DNA of 64,000 nucleotides from Streptomyces sp. LHD-70 (GTDB lineage Bacteria; Actinomycetota; Actinomycetes; Streptomycetales; Streptomycetaceae): NCBI RefSeq assembly GCF_031157275.1, contig NZ_JAVIFW010000006.1:366600-430599 (forward strand), given 5' to 3'. Shown in pieces: positions 38,659 through 46,720 of the stretch. The position numbers were made by a program, and so were the translations under genes. A model generated the notes under the pieces. The model did not search any database. It saw only the letters and a list, made by a program, of their open reading frames with translations, and was not told where the DNA came from. Numbering within the stretch: position 1 is the first letter of the stretch; every line of letters begins with the position of its first letter.

Positions 38659-40020
38659 TCAGGCGTGGGCCTTCGTGCGCGGCGAGGCTTCGGTGGTGTC
38701 CAGTTGTGAGGTGCGGGACGGTTCGCGTACGAGGAGTGTCGCCAGGAACGTCAGGCCGACGCATCCGGTGACGTACCAGAAGAACGCCGTCTCGTGGCCG
38801 TGCTGCTTGAGGGCGAGCGCGATGGGCTCGGTGAGGCCGCCGAACGTCGCGGTGACCAGGGCGTGCGGCAGGCCCACGCCCAGGGCGCGCACCTTGGTGG
38901 GGAACATCTCCGCCTTGATGATCGAGGCCAGCGCCGAGTACCCGGTGACGAAGGCGAGCGCGAGCGTCATGAGGAGGAACGCGACCCACGGGCTGTCCGT
39001 GCGTCCGAGGTAGGTCATCACGGGCACCGTGAGGACCATGCAGCCGAGGGAGAAGCCGAACATGATGGGGCGGCGGCCCACCCGGTCGGACAGCGCGCCG
39101 ACGGCCGGCTGCAGCAGCATGTACACGAACAGGGCGGCGAAGCCGATGACGGTGACCGTCGACTTGGGCAGGCCCGCGGTGTTCACCAGGTACTTCTGCA
39201 GATACGTGGTGTACGTGTAGAACGCGACGGTGCCGCCGATGGCCAGGCCGAACACGGCGATCAACTGCCGTGGGTACTCGGCGATCAGAGCGGCGAGGCC
39301 CTTGCGCTCCCCGGCGGCCGAGCTGCCGTCGGCGGTCCTGGCCTGCTCCTTCTGGAAGTGCTCGGACTCCTCCATGGTGCGGCGCAGATACATCACGGTG
39401 AGTCCGGCCACCGCGCCGATCACGAACGGGATCCGCCAGCCCCAGCTCTCCAGCTGGTCGGCGGTGAGCAGTTTCTGCAGGACGATCGCCACGAGCAGGG
39501 CGGCGAGCTGGCCGAGCACGATGGACACGTACTGGAAGCTGGAGTAGAAGCCGCGCTTTCCCGGGGGCGCCACCTCGGAGAGGTACGAGGCGCTGGACCC
39601 GAACTCGCCGCCGACGGACAGCCCTTGGGCCAGGCGGGCCACGACCAGGAGGACCGGTGCCCAGAGGCCGATGACGTCGTGGCCGGGGGCGACGGCGATG
39701 GTCAGGGAGCCCGCGCTCATCAGCAGGACGGACAGGGTCAGCGCGCGGCGGCGGCCGTACCGGTCCGCGTACCCGCCGAGCAGCCAGCCGCCCAGCGGTC
39801 GCATGAGGAAGCCGACGGCGAACACGGCGGCGGTGGAGAGGAGTTGGGCCGTCTGGTCGCCCTCGGGGAAGAACACGGACGCGAAGTAGATGCTGAACGT
39901 GGCGTAGGCGAACCAGTCGTACCACTCGATGAGGTTGCCAAGACAGCCGCGCACGACGTTGGCGGTGACCCGGGACCGGGTGGCTTTGGTGGCTTCGGTG
40001 GGTACTGGGGAATGCGACAT
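38659..40020 (-). CDS. MFS transporter, metabolite:H+ symporter (MHS) type
   Basis: Predicted 453 residues, 12 membrane helices. MHS-family marks: NLIEWYDWFAYATFSIYFAS in helix 1, MRPLGGWLLGGYADRYGRRR in the 2-3 loop and GLSVGGEFGSSASYLSEVAP. MHS proteins import organic acids such as 2-oxoglutarate, citrate, shikimate or other dicarboxylates. ATG 40020 was chosen because GGAG lies six bases upstream (within ATGGAGCCGTCC). It probably brings in the acid degraded by the surrounding enzymes. Confidence 0.9.
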   Translation of the reverse strand: MSHSPVPTEATKATRSRVTANVVRGCLGNLIEWYDWFAYATFSIYFASVFFPEGDQTAQLLSTAAVFAVGFLMRPLGGWLLGGYADRYGRRRALTLSVLLMSAGSLTIAVAPGHDVIGLWAPVLLVVARLAQGLSVGGEFGSSASYLSEVAPPGKRGFYSSFQYVSIVLGQLAALLVAIVLQKLLTADQLESWGWRIPFVIGAVAGLTVMYLRRTMEESEHFQKEQARTADGSSAAGERKGLAALIAEYPRQLIAVFGLAIGGTVAFYTYTTYLQKYLVNTAGLPKSTVTVIGFAALFVYMLLQPAVGALSDRVGRRPIMFGFSLGCMVLTVPVMTYLGRTDSPWVAFLLMTLALAFVTGYSALASIIKAEMFPTKVRALGVGLPHALVTATFGGLTEPIALALKQHGHETAFFWYVTGCVGLTFLATLLVREPSRTSQLDTTEASPRTKAHA

Positions 40021-40196
40021 GGACGGCTCCATTGCGCTTGTCGCGGTGGGAGGGGGCTCGCGACGCCCGAGTCGCGGGAGCACCCATGGGGACGGTTCTC
40101 TTTGGTGCGCGTACGACGGTGCGTCAGCGCAGGACGAACGGATTTCCGGTGGGTGCACCGGTGTTGATTCACCCGGTCTCGGCGGACCGGCCGTAC

Positions 40197-40796
40197 TCAG
40201 AACGTGCTCAGGCCGAGCGAGGCGCGGAAGGAGTTCTTGTTGGCCACGCCATCGCGCGGCGGCAGGGCGCGCGGCGGCTCGGACGTCGTGATCAGCACCT
40301 GCGCGTACGTGGTCGCCGAGCGCGCCTTGACCCGTCCGGCCAGGTCGTCGACCTGATCGAGAGCGGTGATGCGCAGCGCGTCGTGGATTCCGAAGCCCTG
40401 GGCGACGGCGATCAGATCGGTGCCGAGGCCGGTGTGGCTCGCCTGCATGCCGGTCTCGCCGAAGTGCGCGTTGTCCAGGACGACGAGGGTGAGGTTGGGC
40501 GGCTGCTTGGCCCCGGCGGTGCCCAACGCGCCGATTCCCATGAGGTGTTCGCCGTCGCCGGTGAGCGCGACCACGGGGCGGTCGGGCTGCGCCAGGGCGA
40601 GCCCGAGTGCCACCGGCACCGCGGCACCCATCGCGCCCCAGAGGTAGAAGTTGCCGGGCCGGTCGCCGGCCGCGTACAGGTCGTAGCTGGGCGAGCCGAG
40701 CCCGGACACCACCAGGGTGTCCTCGGGCACGCGGCCGATCAGATCGGCCACGAAACGGCGGCGTTCCAGCCGGGGTTGAGTGTCGGTGCTGCTCAT
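40197..40796 (-). CDS. TPP-dependent decarboxylase, C-terminal (TPP-binding) subunit, ComE/sulfopyruvate-decarboxylase-like
   Basis: Predicted 199 residues carrying the TPP/Mg2+ motif VVALTGDGEHLMGIGALGT through LVVLDNAHFGETG, with LWGAMGAAVPVALGLALAQP before it. It is the beta half of split decarboxylases such as sulfopyruvate decarboxylase (ComE) or phosphonopyruvate decarboxylase. The PYR half is the gene just upstream. ATG 40796 has GGGAG upstream; GTG 40820 would overlap the alpha-subunit stop (GTGA). The 2-oxo acid acted on is unknown. Confidence 0.83.
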   Translation of the reverse strand: MSSTDTQPRLERRRFVADLIGRVPEDTLVVSGLGSPSYDLYAAGDRPGNFYLWGAMGAAVPVALGLALAQPDRPVVALTGDGEHLMGIGALGTAGAKQPPNLTLVVLDNAHFGETGMQASHTGLGTDLIAVAQGFGIHDALRITALDQVDDLAGRVKARSATTYAQVLITTSEPPRALPPRDGVANKNSFRASLGLSTF

Positions 40797-40816
40797 CGTG
40801 TGTGCTCCCACGTCGG

Positions 40817-41350
40817 TCACCGGTCCCACTTCTTACGGCCGATCAGCTTCTGTCCGAGCAGCACGGCGACGCGTTCGCCCGCCTCGAAGGTCATGTCGGC
40901 GGCGGCCCCGACGGTGTCGGCGACGTCCTCGGGCACGTCGGCCCGCAGCACCGTGATGCCCATGAGTTCCAGGGCCTGTTGGGTCGTACGGCCCATGGGC
41001 CCCTGCCACGGGTTGAAGTCGGCGTACTCGCCCCGCATCGTCACGAGCGTGAGGAAGGGGAACTGGCACATCTGCAGCAGGGAGAACATGTTGACGCAGT
41101 TGCCGACGCCGCTGCTCTGCATCAGCAGCGCCGCGCGCTGCCCGCCCAGCCAGGCGCCGCTGACCACGCCCACACCCTCTTCCTCGGTGGTCAGCACCAC
41201 GTCGTGGAGGTCGGGATCGCGCTGGGCTTCGTGGATGGTGTGGGAGTGGCCCGCGTCGGGAACGTAGGCGATCTGCTGGACTCCCTGCGCCTTCAAGGCC
41301 GTGAAGACGTCCTCCTGCCAGGAGGGCGCTGGGGCTTGGGTGGGTGTCAT
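40817..41350 (-). CDS. TPP-dependent decarboxylase, N-terminal (PYR) subunit, ComD-like
   Basis: Predicted 177 residues: WQEDVFTALKAQGVQQIAYV, then the TPP-activating Glu region DVVLTTEEEGVGVVSGAWLG, LLMQSSGVGNCVNMFSLLQM and TLVTMRGEYADFNPWQGPMG. These match alpha subunits of sulfopyruvate and phosphonopyruvate decarboxylases. ATG 41350 has CGGAG about nine bases upstream. The leader region carries a 15-bp palindrome at 41386-41400. Active only as a complex with the downstream subunit. Confidence 0.83.
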   Translation of the reverse strand: MTPTQAPAPSWQEDVFTALKAQGVQQIAYVPDAGHSHTIHEAQRDPDLHDVVLTTEEEGVGVVSGAWLGGQRAALLMQSSGVGNCVNMFSLLQMCQFPFLTLVTMRGEYADFNPWQGPMGRTTQQALELMGITVLRADVPEDVADTVGAAADMTFEAGERVAVLLGQKLIGRKKWDR

Positions 41351-41385
41351 CGGTGGCGTCTCCGTGCTCGGTCGGCTCAAGACGC

Positions 41386-41400
41386 CACTCATCATGAGTG
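41386..41400. promoter_or_regulatory. Perfect 15-bp palindrome, candidate operator
   Basis: CACTCATCATGAGTG lies 36 bases before the decarboxylase alpha start, in the divergent gap between the minus-strand catabolic genes and the CoA-transferase gene. Confidence 0.5.
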
Positions 41401-41438
41401 CTGATGTGGGCCAGCGAACAATAGAAAGTCCTGATGCC

Positions 41439-41455
41439 TGCATACGGCGATCGCA
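41439..41455. promoter_or_regulatory. LysR-type TGC-N11-GCA site
   Basis: TGCATACGGCGATCGCA fits the T-N11-A motif bound by LysR-type regulators. It is in the 259-base divergent gap and is a candidate site for the LysR protein encoded at 46717-47730. Confidence 0.45.
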
Positions 41456-41609
41456 TAACTGGCCCCCGGGGGCTTACGCGAGCTCGACCGCCTCCCGTCG
41501 TCATCTGCGCCGGGCATGCACGCATCAGAAATTGCTATTTCACAGGCGTTCACATGAGGTCGCATGATGTTGATCCAGTACCCGTCGGCCGAACCCTGGA
41601 GTTCACCGC

Positions 41610-42815
41610 ATGACCGGAACGACCGAACCCGCCGCCGGGCGCCCCCTGTCCGGAATCACCGTCGTCAGCATCGAGCAGGCCGTGGCGGCGCCGTTCGCCA
41701 CACGCCAACTGGCGGATCTCGGCGCCCGCGTGATCAAGGTCGAGCGGCCCGACGGTGGTGACTTCGCCCGCCGGTACGACACCACGGTCCACGGCGAGTC
41801 CAGCTATTTCGTGTGGCTCAACCGCTCCAAGGAGTCCCTGACCCTGGACGTGAAGTCGCCGCACGGGCGCGAGATCCTGGGCGAACTCCTCGCCGACGCG
41901 GACGTGTTCGTGCAGAACCTCGGCCCCGGAGCCGCGGCCCGCCTCGGTCTCGACCCGGGCTCCCTTGCCGAGCGGTACCCGGCGCTCATCCCCTGCACCA
42001 TCTCCGGGTACGGCACCACGGGACCGTGGGCCGACCGCAAGGCGTACGACCTGCTGGTGCAGTGCCAGACCGGACTCGTCTCCCTGACCGGCACGGCGGA
42101 GGAAGCGGCACGCGTAGGGGTGTCGATCGCCGACATCGCCGCCGGCATGTACGCCTACACGGGCATCCTCACCGCCCTGTTCACCCGCGCCACCACAGGC
42201 GTGGCGCGGGCCGTGGAGGTATCGCTCTTCGAGGCGCTGGCCGAGTGGATGAACCAGCCCGCCTACTACACCCGGTACGGCGGAACCCAGCCGCCCCGGA
42301 TCGGCACCCAGCACGCGACCATCGCCCCCTACGGCGCCTACACCGCCGCCGACGGCAAGCAGATCCTGCTCTCCGTGCAGAACGAACGCGAGTGGCGAGC
42401 CCTGTGCGACCACTTCCTGGAGCGCCCCGATCTGGTGGACGACCCGCGCTTCGCCACCGGCTCGGCCCGGGTCGCGCACCGGGACGAACTCAACTCGATC
42501 ATCGCCGAACGGTTCCGCCGGGCCGGCAGCGGTGAACTGGCCAGGCGACTCGACGAGTTGGCGGTCGCCAACGCCGGAGTGAACGACGTCCCCGACTTCC
42601 TCGACCACCCGGCACTCGCCGGACGGGGGCGCTGGCACGAGGTCGGCACACCCGGCGGGCCGATCCAGGCCCTGCAACCCCCGGTGGACCTGTCCGGCAC
42701 CGAGGCGCGTATGGAGCCGGTGCCCGCGCTCGGCGAGCACAGCGAGCGCATCCTGACCGCGCAGGGCCGGAGCGCGGCGGACATCGCAAAGCTGCGCGCG
42801 GATCGCGTGATCTGA
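41610..42815 (+). CDS. CaiB/BaiF (family III) CoA-transferase, predicted itaconate/mesaconate CoA-transferase
   Basis: Predicted 401 residues: GITVVSIEQAVAAPFATRQL, GARVIKVERPDGGDFARRYD, YFVWLNRSKESLTLDVKSP with the catalytic Asp typical of the family in ADADVFVQNLGPGAAARLGL, YPALIPCTISGYGTTGPWAD, and VGVSIADIAAGMYAYTGILT. Such enzymes move CoA between carboxylates (for example succinyl-CoA to itaconate, or within mesaconyl-CoA from C1 to C4). First gene of the plus-strand catabolic operon, ATG 41610 with GGAG upstream. Confidence 0.9.
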   Translation: MTGTTEPAAGRPLSGITVVSIEQAVAAPFATRQLADLGARVIKVERPDGGDFARRYDTTVHGESSYFVWLNRSKESLTLDVKSPHGREILGELLADADVFVQNLGPGAAARLGLDPGSLAERYPALIPCTISGYGTTGPWADRKAYDLLVQCQTGLVSLTGTAEEAARVGVSIADIAAGMYAYTGILTALFTRATTGVARAVEVSLFEALAEWMNQPAYYTRYGGTQPPRIGTQHATIAPYGAYTAADGKQILLSVQNEREWRALCDHFLERPDLVDDPRFATGSARVAHRDELNSIIAERFRRAGSGELARRLDELAVANAGVNDVPDFLDHPALAGRGRWHEVGTPGGPIQALQPPVDLSGTEARMEPVPALGEHSERILTAQGRSAADIAKLRADRVI

Positions 42816-42831
42816 CCCGGTTCACCTGACC

Positions 42832-42863
42832 TGACGCCCTGACGCCCTGACGCCCTGACACCC
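42832..42863 (+). repeat. 8-bp tandem repeat, four units
   Basis: TGACGCCC three times and then TGACACCC, between the CoA-transferase stop and the acyl-CoA dehydrogenase ribosome site. Confidence 0.75.
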
Positions 42864-42904
42864 GTCCCATCACCCGCACACCACTCATCGAGGAGATCGA
42901 CCCC

Positions 42905-44074
42905 ATGAGCACCCTGGACACCCTGGCCGCCGACGAGCGGTTCGTCGTCGAGACCGTGCACGACTTCGTCGACAAGGAGGTGAAGCCGGTGGTCCAGGAG
43001 CTGGAACACGCCAACACCTACCCCGAGGCGCTCATCGAGAAGATGAAGGAGCTGGGCATCTTCGGCCTGGCCGTCCCCGAGGAGTTCGGCGGCACCCCCG
43101 TCTCCATGCCCTGCTACGTCCTGGTCACCGAGGAGCTCGCCCGCGGCTGGATGAGCCTGGCCGGAGCGATGGGCGGGCACACCGTCGTCGCCAAGCTCCT
43201 GGCCGAGTTCGGCACCGAGGAGCAGAAGCGCCGCTACCTGCCTCGTATGGCGACCGGCGAGATCCGGGCCACCATGGCGCTGACGGAACCGGGCGGCGGC
43301 TCCGACCTTCAGGCCATGCGCACGGTGGCCCGTAGGGACGGTGAGGGAGGGTATGTGGTGAACGGGTCGAAGACCTGGATCACCAACTCCCGCCGCTCAC
43401 AGCTGATCGCCCTGCTCTGCAAGACCGACCCGGATGCCACGCCCGCGCACCGCGGCATGTCGATCCTCCTGGTGGAACACGGCCCGGGCCTCACCGTCTC
43501 CCGGGATCTGCCGAAGCTCGGCTACAAGGGTGTGGAGAGCTGTGAACTCTCCTTCGAGGACTACCGCGCGTCCGGTGAGGCCGTACTCGGGGGAGCGGAG
43601 GGCAAGGGTTTCGGCCAGATGATGAAGGGCCTGGAGACCGGCCGCCTCCAGGTCGCGTCGCGTGCCCTCGGGGTGGGCCGCGCCGCCTTCGAGGACTCCC
43701 TCGCGTACGCCCAGGAGCGCGAGTCCTTCGGCCGGCCCATCTGGCAGCACCAGTCGATCGGCAACTACCTGGCCGACATGGCCACTTCGCTCACGGCGGC
43801 CCGCCAGCTCACCCTGTACGCGGCCCGCGAATACGACGCCGGCCGCCGCGTCGACACCGAGGCGGGCATGGCGAAGCTGTTCGCATCGGAGACCGCGATG
43901 GAGATCGCCCTCAACGCGGTCCGTATCCACGGCGGTTACGGCTACTCCACCGAGTTCGACGTCGAACGCTACTTCCGCGACGCCCCGTTGATGATCGTCG
44001 GTGAGGGCACCAACGAGATCCAGCGCAACGTGATCGCGGCCCAGCTCGTCAAGCGCGGGGGACTCGACGCGTAG
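42905..44074 (+). CDS. Acyl-CoA dehydrogenase (short/branched-chain type)
   Basis: Predicted 389-residue flavoenzyme of normal family length: FGLAVPEEFGGTPVSMPCYV, ATMALTEPGGGSDLQAMRTV, GSKTWITNSRRSQLIALLCK, GYKGVESCELSFEDYRASGE, RESFGRPIWQHQSIGNYLAD and AVRIHGGYGYSTEFDVERYF, ending with MIVGEGTNEIQRNVIA (catalytic Glu in GEGTNE). It passes electrons to the EtfBA pair encoded just downstream. In this context methylsuccinyl-CoA is a reasonable but unproven substrate. ATG 42905 has GAGGAG upstream. Confidence 0.93.
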   Translation: MSTLDTLAADERFVVETVHDFVDKEVKPVVQELEHANTYPEALIEKMKELGIFGLAVPEEFGGTPVSMPCYVLVTEELARGWMSLAGAMGGHTVVAKLLAEFGTEEQKRRYLPRMATGEIRATMALTEPGGGSDLQAMRTVARRDGEGGYVVNGSKTWITNSRRSQLIALLCKTDPDATPAHRGMSILLVEHGPGLTVSRDLPKLGYKGVESCELSFEDYRASGEAVLGGAEGKGFGQMMKGLETGRLQVASRALGVGRAAFEDSLAYAQERESFGRPIWQHQSIGNYLADMATSLTAARQLTLYAAREYDAGRRVDTEAGMAKLFASETAMEIALNAVRIHGGYGYSTEFDVERYFRDAPLMIVGEGTNEIQRNVIAAQLVKRGGLDA

Positions 44075-44126
44075 CCGTGGCTGCCGAACGGACGGGTGCC
44101 ATCGGAGAACAGGAGCTGTGTGCCCC

Positions 44127-44906
44127 ATGAGGATTGTTGTGTGTGTGAAGTATGTGCCGGACGCGGCCGGCGGGCGGCGCTTCGCGGATGAGCTGACCGT
44201 CGACCGCGACGATGTCGACGGCCTGCTGTCGGAGCTCGATGAGTACGCGGTCGAGCAGGCCCTGCAGATCGCCGAAGACGCGGACGATGCCGAGGTCACC
44301 GTGCTGACGGTCGGTCCGGAGGACGCCAAGGACGCGCTGCGCAAGGCGTTGTCCATGGGCGCGGACAAGGCTGTGCACGTCGAGGACGAGGACCTTCACG
44401 GCACGGACGTCATGGGTACGTCGCTGGTGCTCGCCAAGGCGGTCGAGCACGTCGGCTACGACTTGGTGATCTGCGGAATGGCCTCGACCGACGGGGAGAT
44501 GGGCGTTCTGCCCGCGCTGCTGTCCGAGCGTCTCGGTGTGGCGCAGGTGACGCTGCTGTCCGAGGTGTCCGTCGAGGACGGCACCGTCAAGGGCCGTCGT
44601 GACGGTGACACTGCGTCCGAGCAGTTGGAGGCGTCGCTTCCGGCTGTCGTGTCGGTGACGGACCAGTCGGGCGAGGCCCGCTACCCGTCGTTCAAGGGCA
44701 TCATGGCCGCCAAGAAGAAGCCGGTGGAGTCCCTGGACCTGGACGACCTGGACATCGAGGCGGACGCAGTCGGTCTGGAGGGTGCCTGGACCAAGGTCGA
44801 CGAGGCGGCCGAGCGTCCGGCCCGTACCGCAGGCACGATCGTCAAGGACGAGGACGAGGGCGGCAAGCAGCTGGCTGAGTTCTTGGCGGGCCAGAAGTTC
44901 GTCTGA
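44127..44906 (+). CDS. etfB: Electron transfer flavoprotein beta subunit
   Basis: Predicted 259 residues (FixA family): MRIVVCVKYVPDAAGGRRFA, LDEYAVEQALQIAED, VTVLTVGPEDAKDALRKALS, DLVICGMASTDGEMGVLPAL and the family signature around VEASLP-like LEASLPAVVSVTDQSGEARY with SFKGIMAAKKKPVESL. ATG 44127 matches the family N-terminus; GTG 44118 is possible and better spaced to AGGAG. It carries electrons from acyl-CoA dehydrogenases to the quinone pool through ETF dehydrogenase. Confidence 0.95.
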   Translation: MRIVVCVKYVPDAAGGRRFADELTVDRDDVDGLLSELDEYAVEQALQIAEDADDAEVTVLTVGPEDAKDALRKALSMGADKAVHVEDEDLHGTDVMGTSLVLAKAVEHVGYDLVICGMASTDGEMGVLPALLSERLGVAQVTLLSEVSVEDGTVKGRRDGDTASEQLEASLPAVVSVTDQSGEARYPSFKGIMAAKKKPVESLDLDDLDIEADAVGLEGAWTKVDEAAERPARTAGTIVKDEDEGGKQLAEFLAGQKFV

Positions 44907-44929
44907 ATCACCGGGAGTTGAGGAATCTC

Positions 44930-45892
44930 ATGGCTGAAGTTCTCGTCTACGTCGACCACGTGGAAGGCGCCGTCCGCAAGCCCACTCTGGAGCTGCTGAC
45001 GCTGGCACGGCGGATCGGTGAACCGGTCGCGGTGGCGTTGGGCGCGGGTGCCGCAGACACGGCGGCTGCCCTGGCCGAGCACGGAGCGACCCGCGTACTG
45101 ACCGCGGAGGCAACGGAGTTCACGGAGTACCTGGTCGTGCCGAAGGCGGACGCGTTGCAGGCGGCCTACGAGGCGGTCGCACCGGCCGCGGTGCTGGTGC
45201 CGTCCTCGTCCGAGGGCAAGGAGATCGCCGCGCGTCTCGCGGTCCGTATCAAGTCGGGCATCATCACGGATGCCGTGGATCTGGAGGTGGGTGTCGAGGG
45301 TCCGGTGGCGACGCAGTCGGCGTTCGCCGCGTCCTTCACCACCAAGTCCCGCATCACGCAGGGCACTCCGGTCATCACGGTCAAGCCGAACTCGGCCGCC
45401 GTGGAGGCCGCTCCGGCCGCCGGTGCGGTCGAGGCGCTGGCCGTGTCCTTCTCGGACGCCGCCACCGGTACGAAGGTCACCGCGCGCACGCCGCGTGAGT
45501 CGACGGGGCGTCCGGAGCTGACCGAGGCCGCGATCGTGGTCTCCGGTGGCCGTGGCGTCAACGGCGCGGAGAACTTCGCGATCATCGAGGCGCTGGCCGA
45601 CTCGCTCGGTGCGGCCGTCGGCGCCTCGCGTGCCGCGGTGGACGCCGGCTGGTATCCGCACGCGAACCAGGTCGGCCAGACCGGCAAGAGTGTGTCCCCG
45701 CAGCTGTACATCGCGGCCGGTATCTCCGGAGCGATCCAGCACCGTGCCGGTATGCAGACCTCGAAGACGATCGTGGCGATCAACAAGGACGCCGAGGCCC
45801 CGGTCTTCGACCTGGTCGACTACGGCGTCGTAGGTGACCTCTTCGAGGTCGTCCCGCAGCTCACCGAAGAGGTCAACACCCGCAAGGGATGA
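44930..45892 (+). CDS. etfA: Electron transfer flavoprotein alpha subunit
   Basis: Predicted 320 residues (FixB): [40 protein letters not shown], and the C-terminal FAD domain [60 protein letters not shown] and [20 protein letters not shown]. Twenty-three bases after etfB, with GAGG upstream. The pair may be the general ETF of the cell rather than specific to this island; copy number cannot be judged here. Confidence 0.96.
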   Translation: MAEVLVYVDHVEGAVRKPTLELLTLARRIGEPVAVALGAGAADTAAALAEHGATRVLTAEATEFTEYLVVPKADALQAAYEAVAPAAVLVPSSSEGKEIAARLAVRIKSGIITDAVDLEVGVEGPVATQSAFAASFTTKSRITQGTPVITVKPNSAAVEAAPAAGAVEALAVSFSDAATGTKVTARTPRESTGRPELTEAAIVVSGGRGVNGAENFAIIEALADSLGAAVGASRAAVDAGWYPHANQVGQTGKSVSPQLYIAAGISGAIQHRAGMQTSKTIVAINKDAEAPVFDLVDYGVVGDLFEVVPQLTEEVNTRKG

Positions 45893-45901
45893 GCCTGTTC
45901 G

Positions 45902-46720
45902 TCAAGATCGGCCCGGGAGGCCCTGTTCGAAGAATCGCCCGACCAGCGGACCGGCGGTGACCCGGCACTCCTCGAAGTAGGCGTGCCGGGCGCCGCCGAA
46001 CACGTACGTCGTGGCGTCCGGGATGCGGGCGGCGAGCAGAGCCACGTTGTCGGGTGGCGTGAGACGGTCGTGGTCTCCGTGCAGGATCAGGGTCGGCGCG
46101 GAGATGAGCGGAAGTACCTCCCAGGCATCGTGCCTGTTGCTGGCGACGAGGTGGCCGCGCCGGGCATGCGGGGGCATGGCGGGGTCGCCGAGTGTGTTGT
46201 ACGGGCCGGGGTGGGCGGCGCGCCAGGCCGGGGTGTACATCAGGTCGACCAGGACCCGCTCGGCGGCGGCCGGGTCGGGCGTGGCCAGCGCACGTCGCAC
46301 CGAGACGTCACGCTCGACGGCGTTCGGGCCGCCCGGTGACGTGCAGCCCAGGACGAGGCGCCTGATCCGCTCGGGGTGGCGTGCGGCGATCCACTGGGCG
46401 ACCCGGCCGCCCATCGAGGTGCCGTAGAGGTCGGTGCGTTCGACACCCAACGCGTCGAGAACCGAGATCACATCGTCTGCGAACTGGCCTGTGGAATAGC
46501 CCTCTTGAGGTGCGTCGCTCCCGCCCGTGCCGCGGTAGTCCATCGTGATCGTGCGGTGCGTGCGGTGGAAGTCGTCGCGCACACCGTCCCACCAGTGGTG
46601 GTTGTTGGCCTGCCCCGCGAGGAGCACGAGAGGATGGCCGGCGCCGCGGCACTGGTAGGCAAGGGCCGTGCCGTCTCCGGCGTGGGCGACGCCGTCCAGG
46701 TGAGAGTGGATGTCTGTCAT
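45902..46720 (-). CDS. Alpha/beta-fold hydrolase
   Basis: Predicted 272 residues: HPLVLLAGQANNHHWWDGVR (oxyanion region), ITMDYRGTGGSDAPQEGYST, nucleophile elbow TDLYGTSMGGRVAQWIAARH, acid ILHGDHDRLTPPDNVALLAA and His in FGGARHAYFEEC. It resembles 3-oxoadipate enol-lactonases and related esterases; substrate not evident. ATG 46720 overlaps the LysR stop, so it is cotranscribed with the regulator and convergent with etfA. Confidence 0.88.
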   Translation of the reverse strand: MTDIHSHLDGVAHAGDGTALAYQCRGAGHPLVLLAGQANNHHWWDGVRDDFHRTHRTITMDYRGTGGSDAPQEGYSTGQFADDVISVLDALGVERTDLYGTSMGGRVAQWIAARHPERIRRLVLGCTSPGGPNAVERDVSVRRALATPDPAAAERVLVDLMYTPAWRAAHPGPYNTLGDPAMPPHARRGHLVASNRHDAWEVLPLISAPTLILHGDHDRLTPPDNVALLAARIPDATTYVFGGARHAYFEECRVTAGPLVGRFFEQGLPGRS

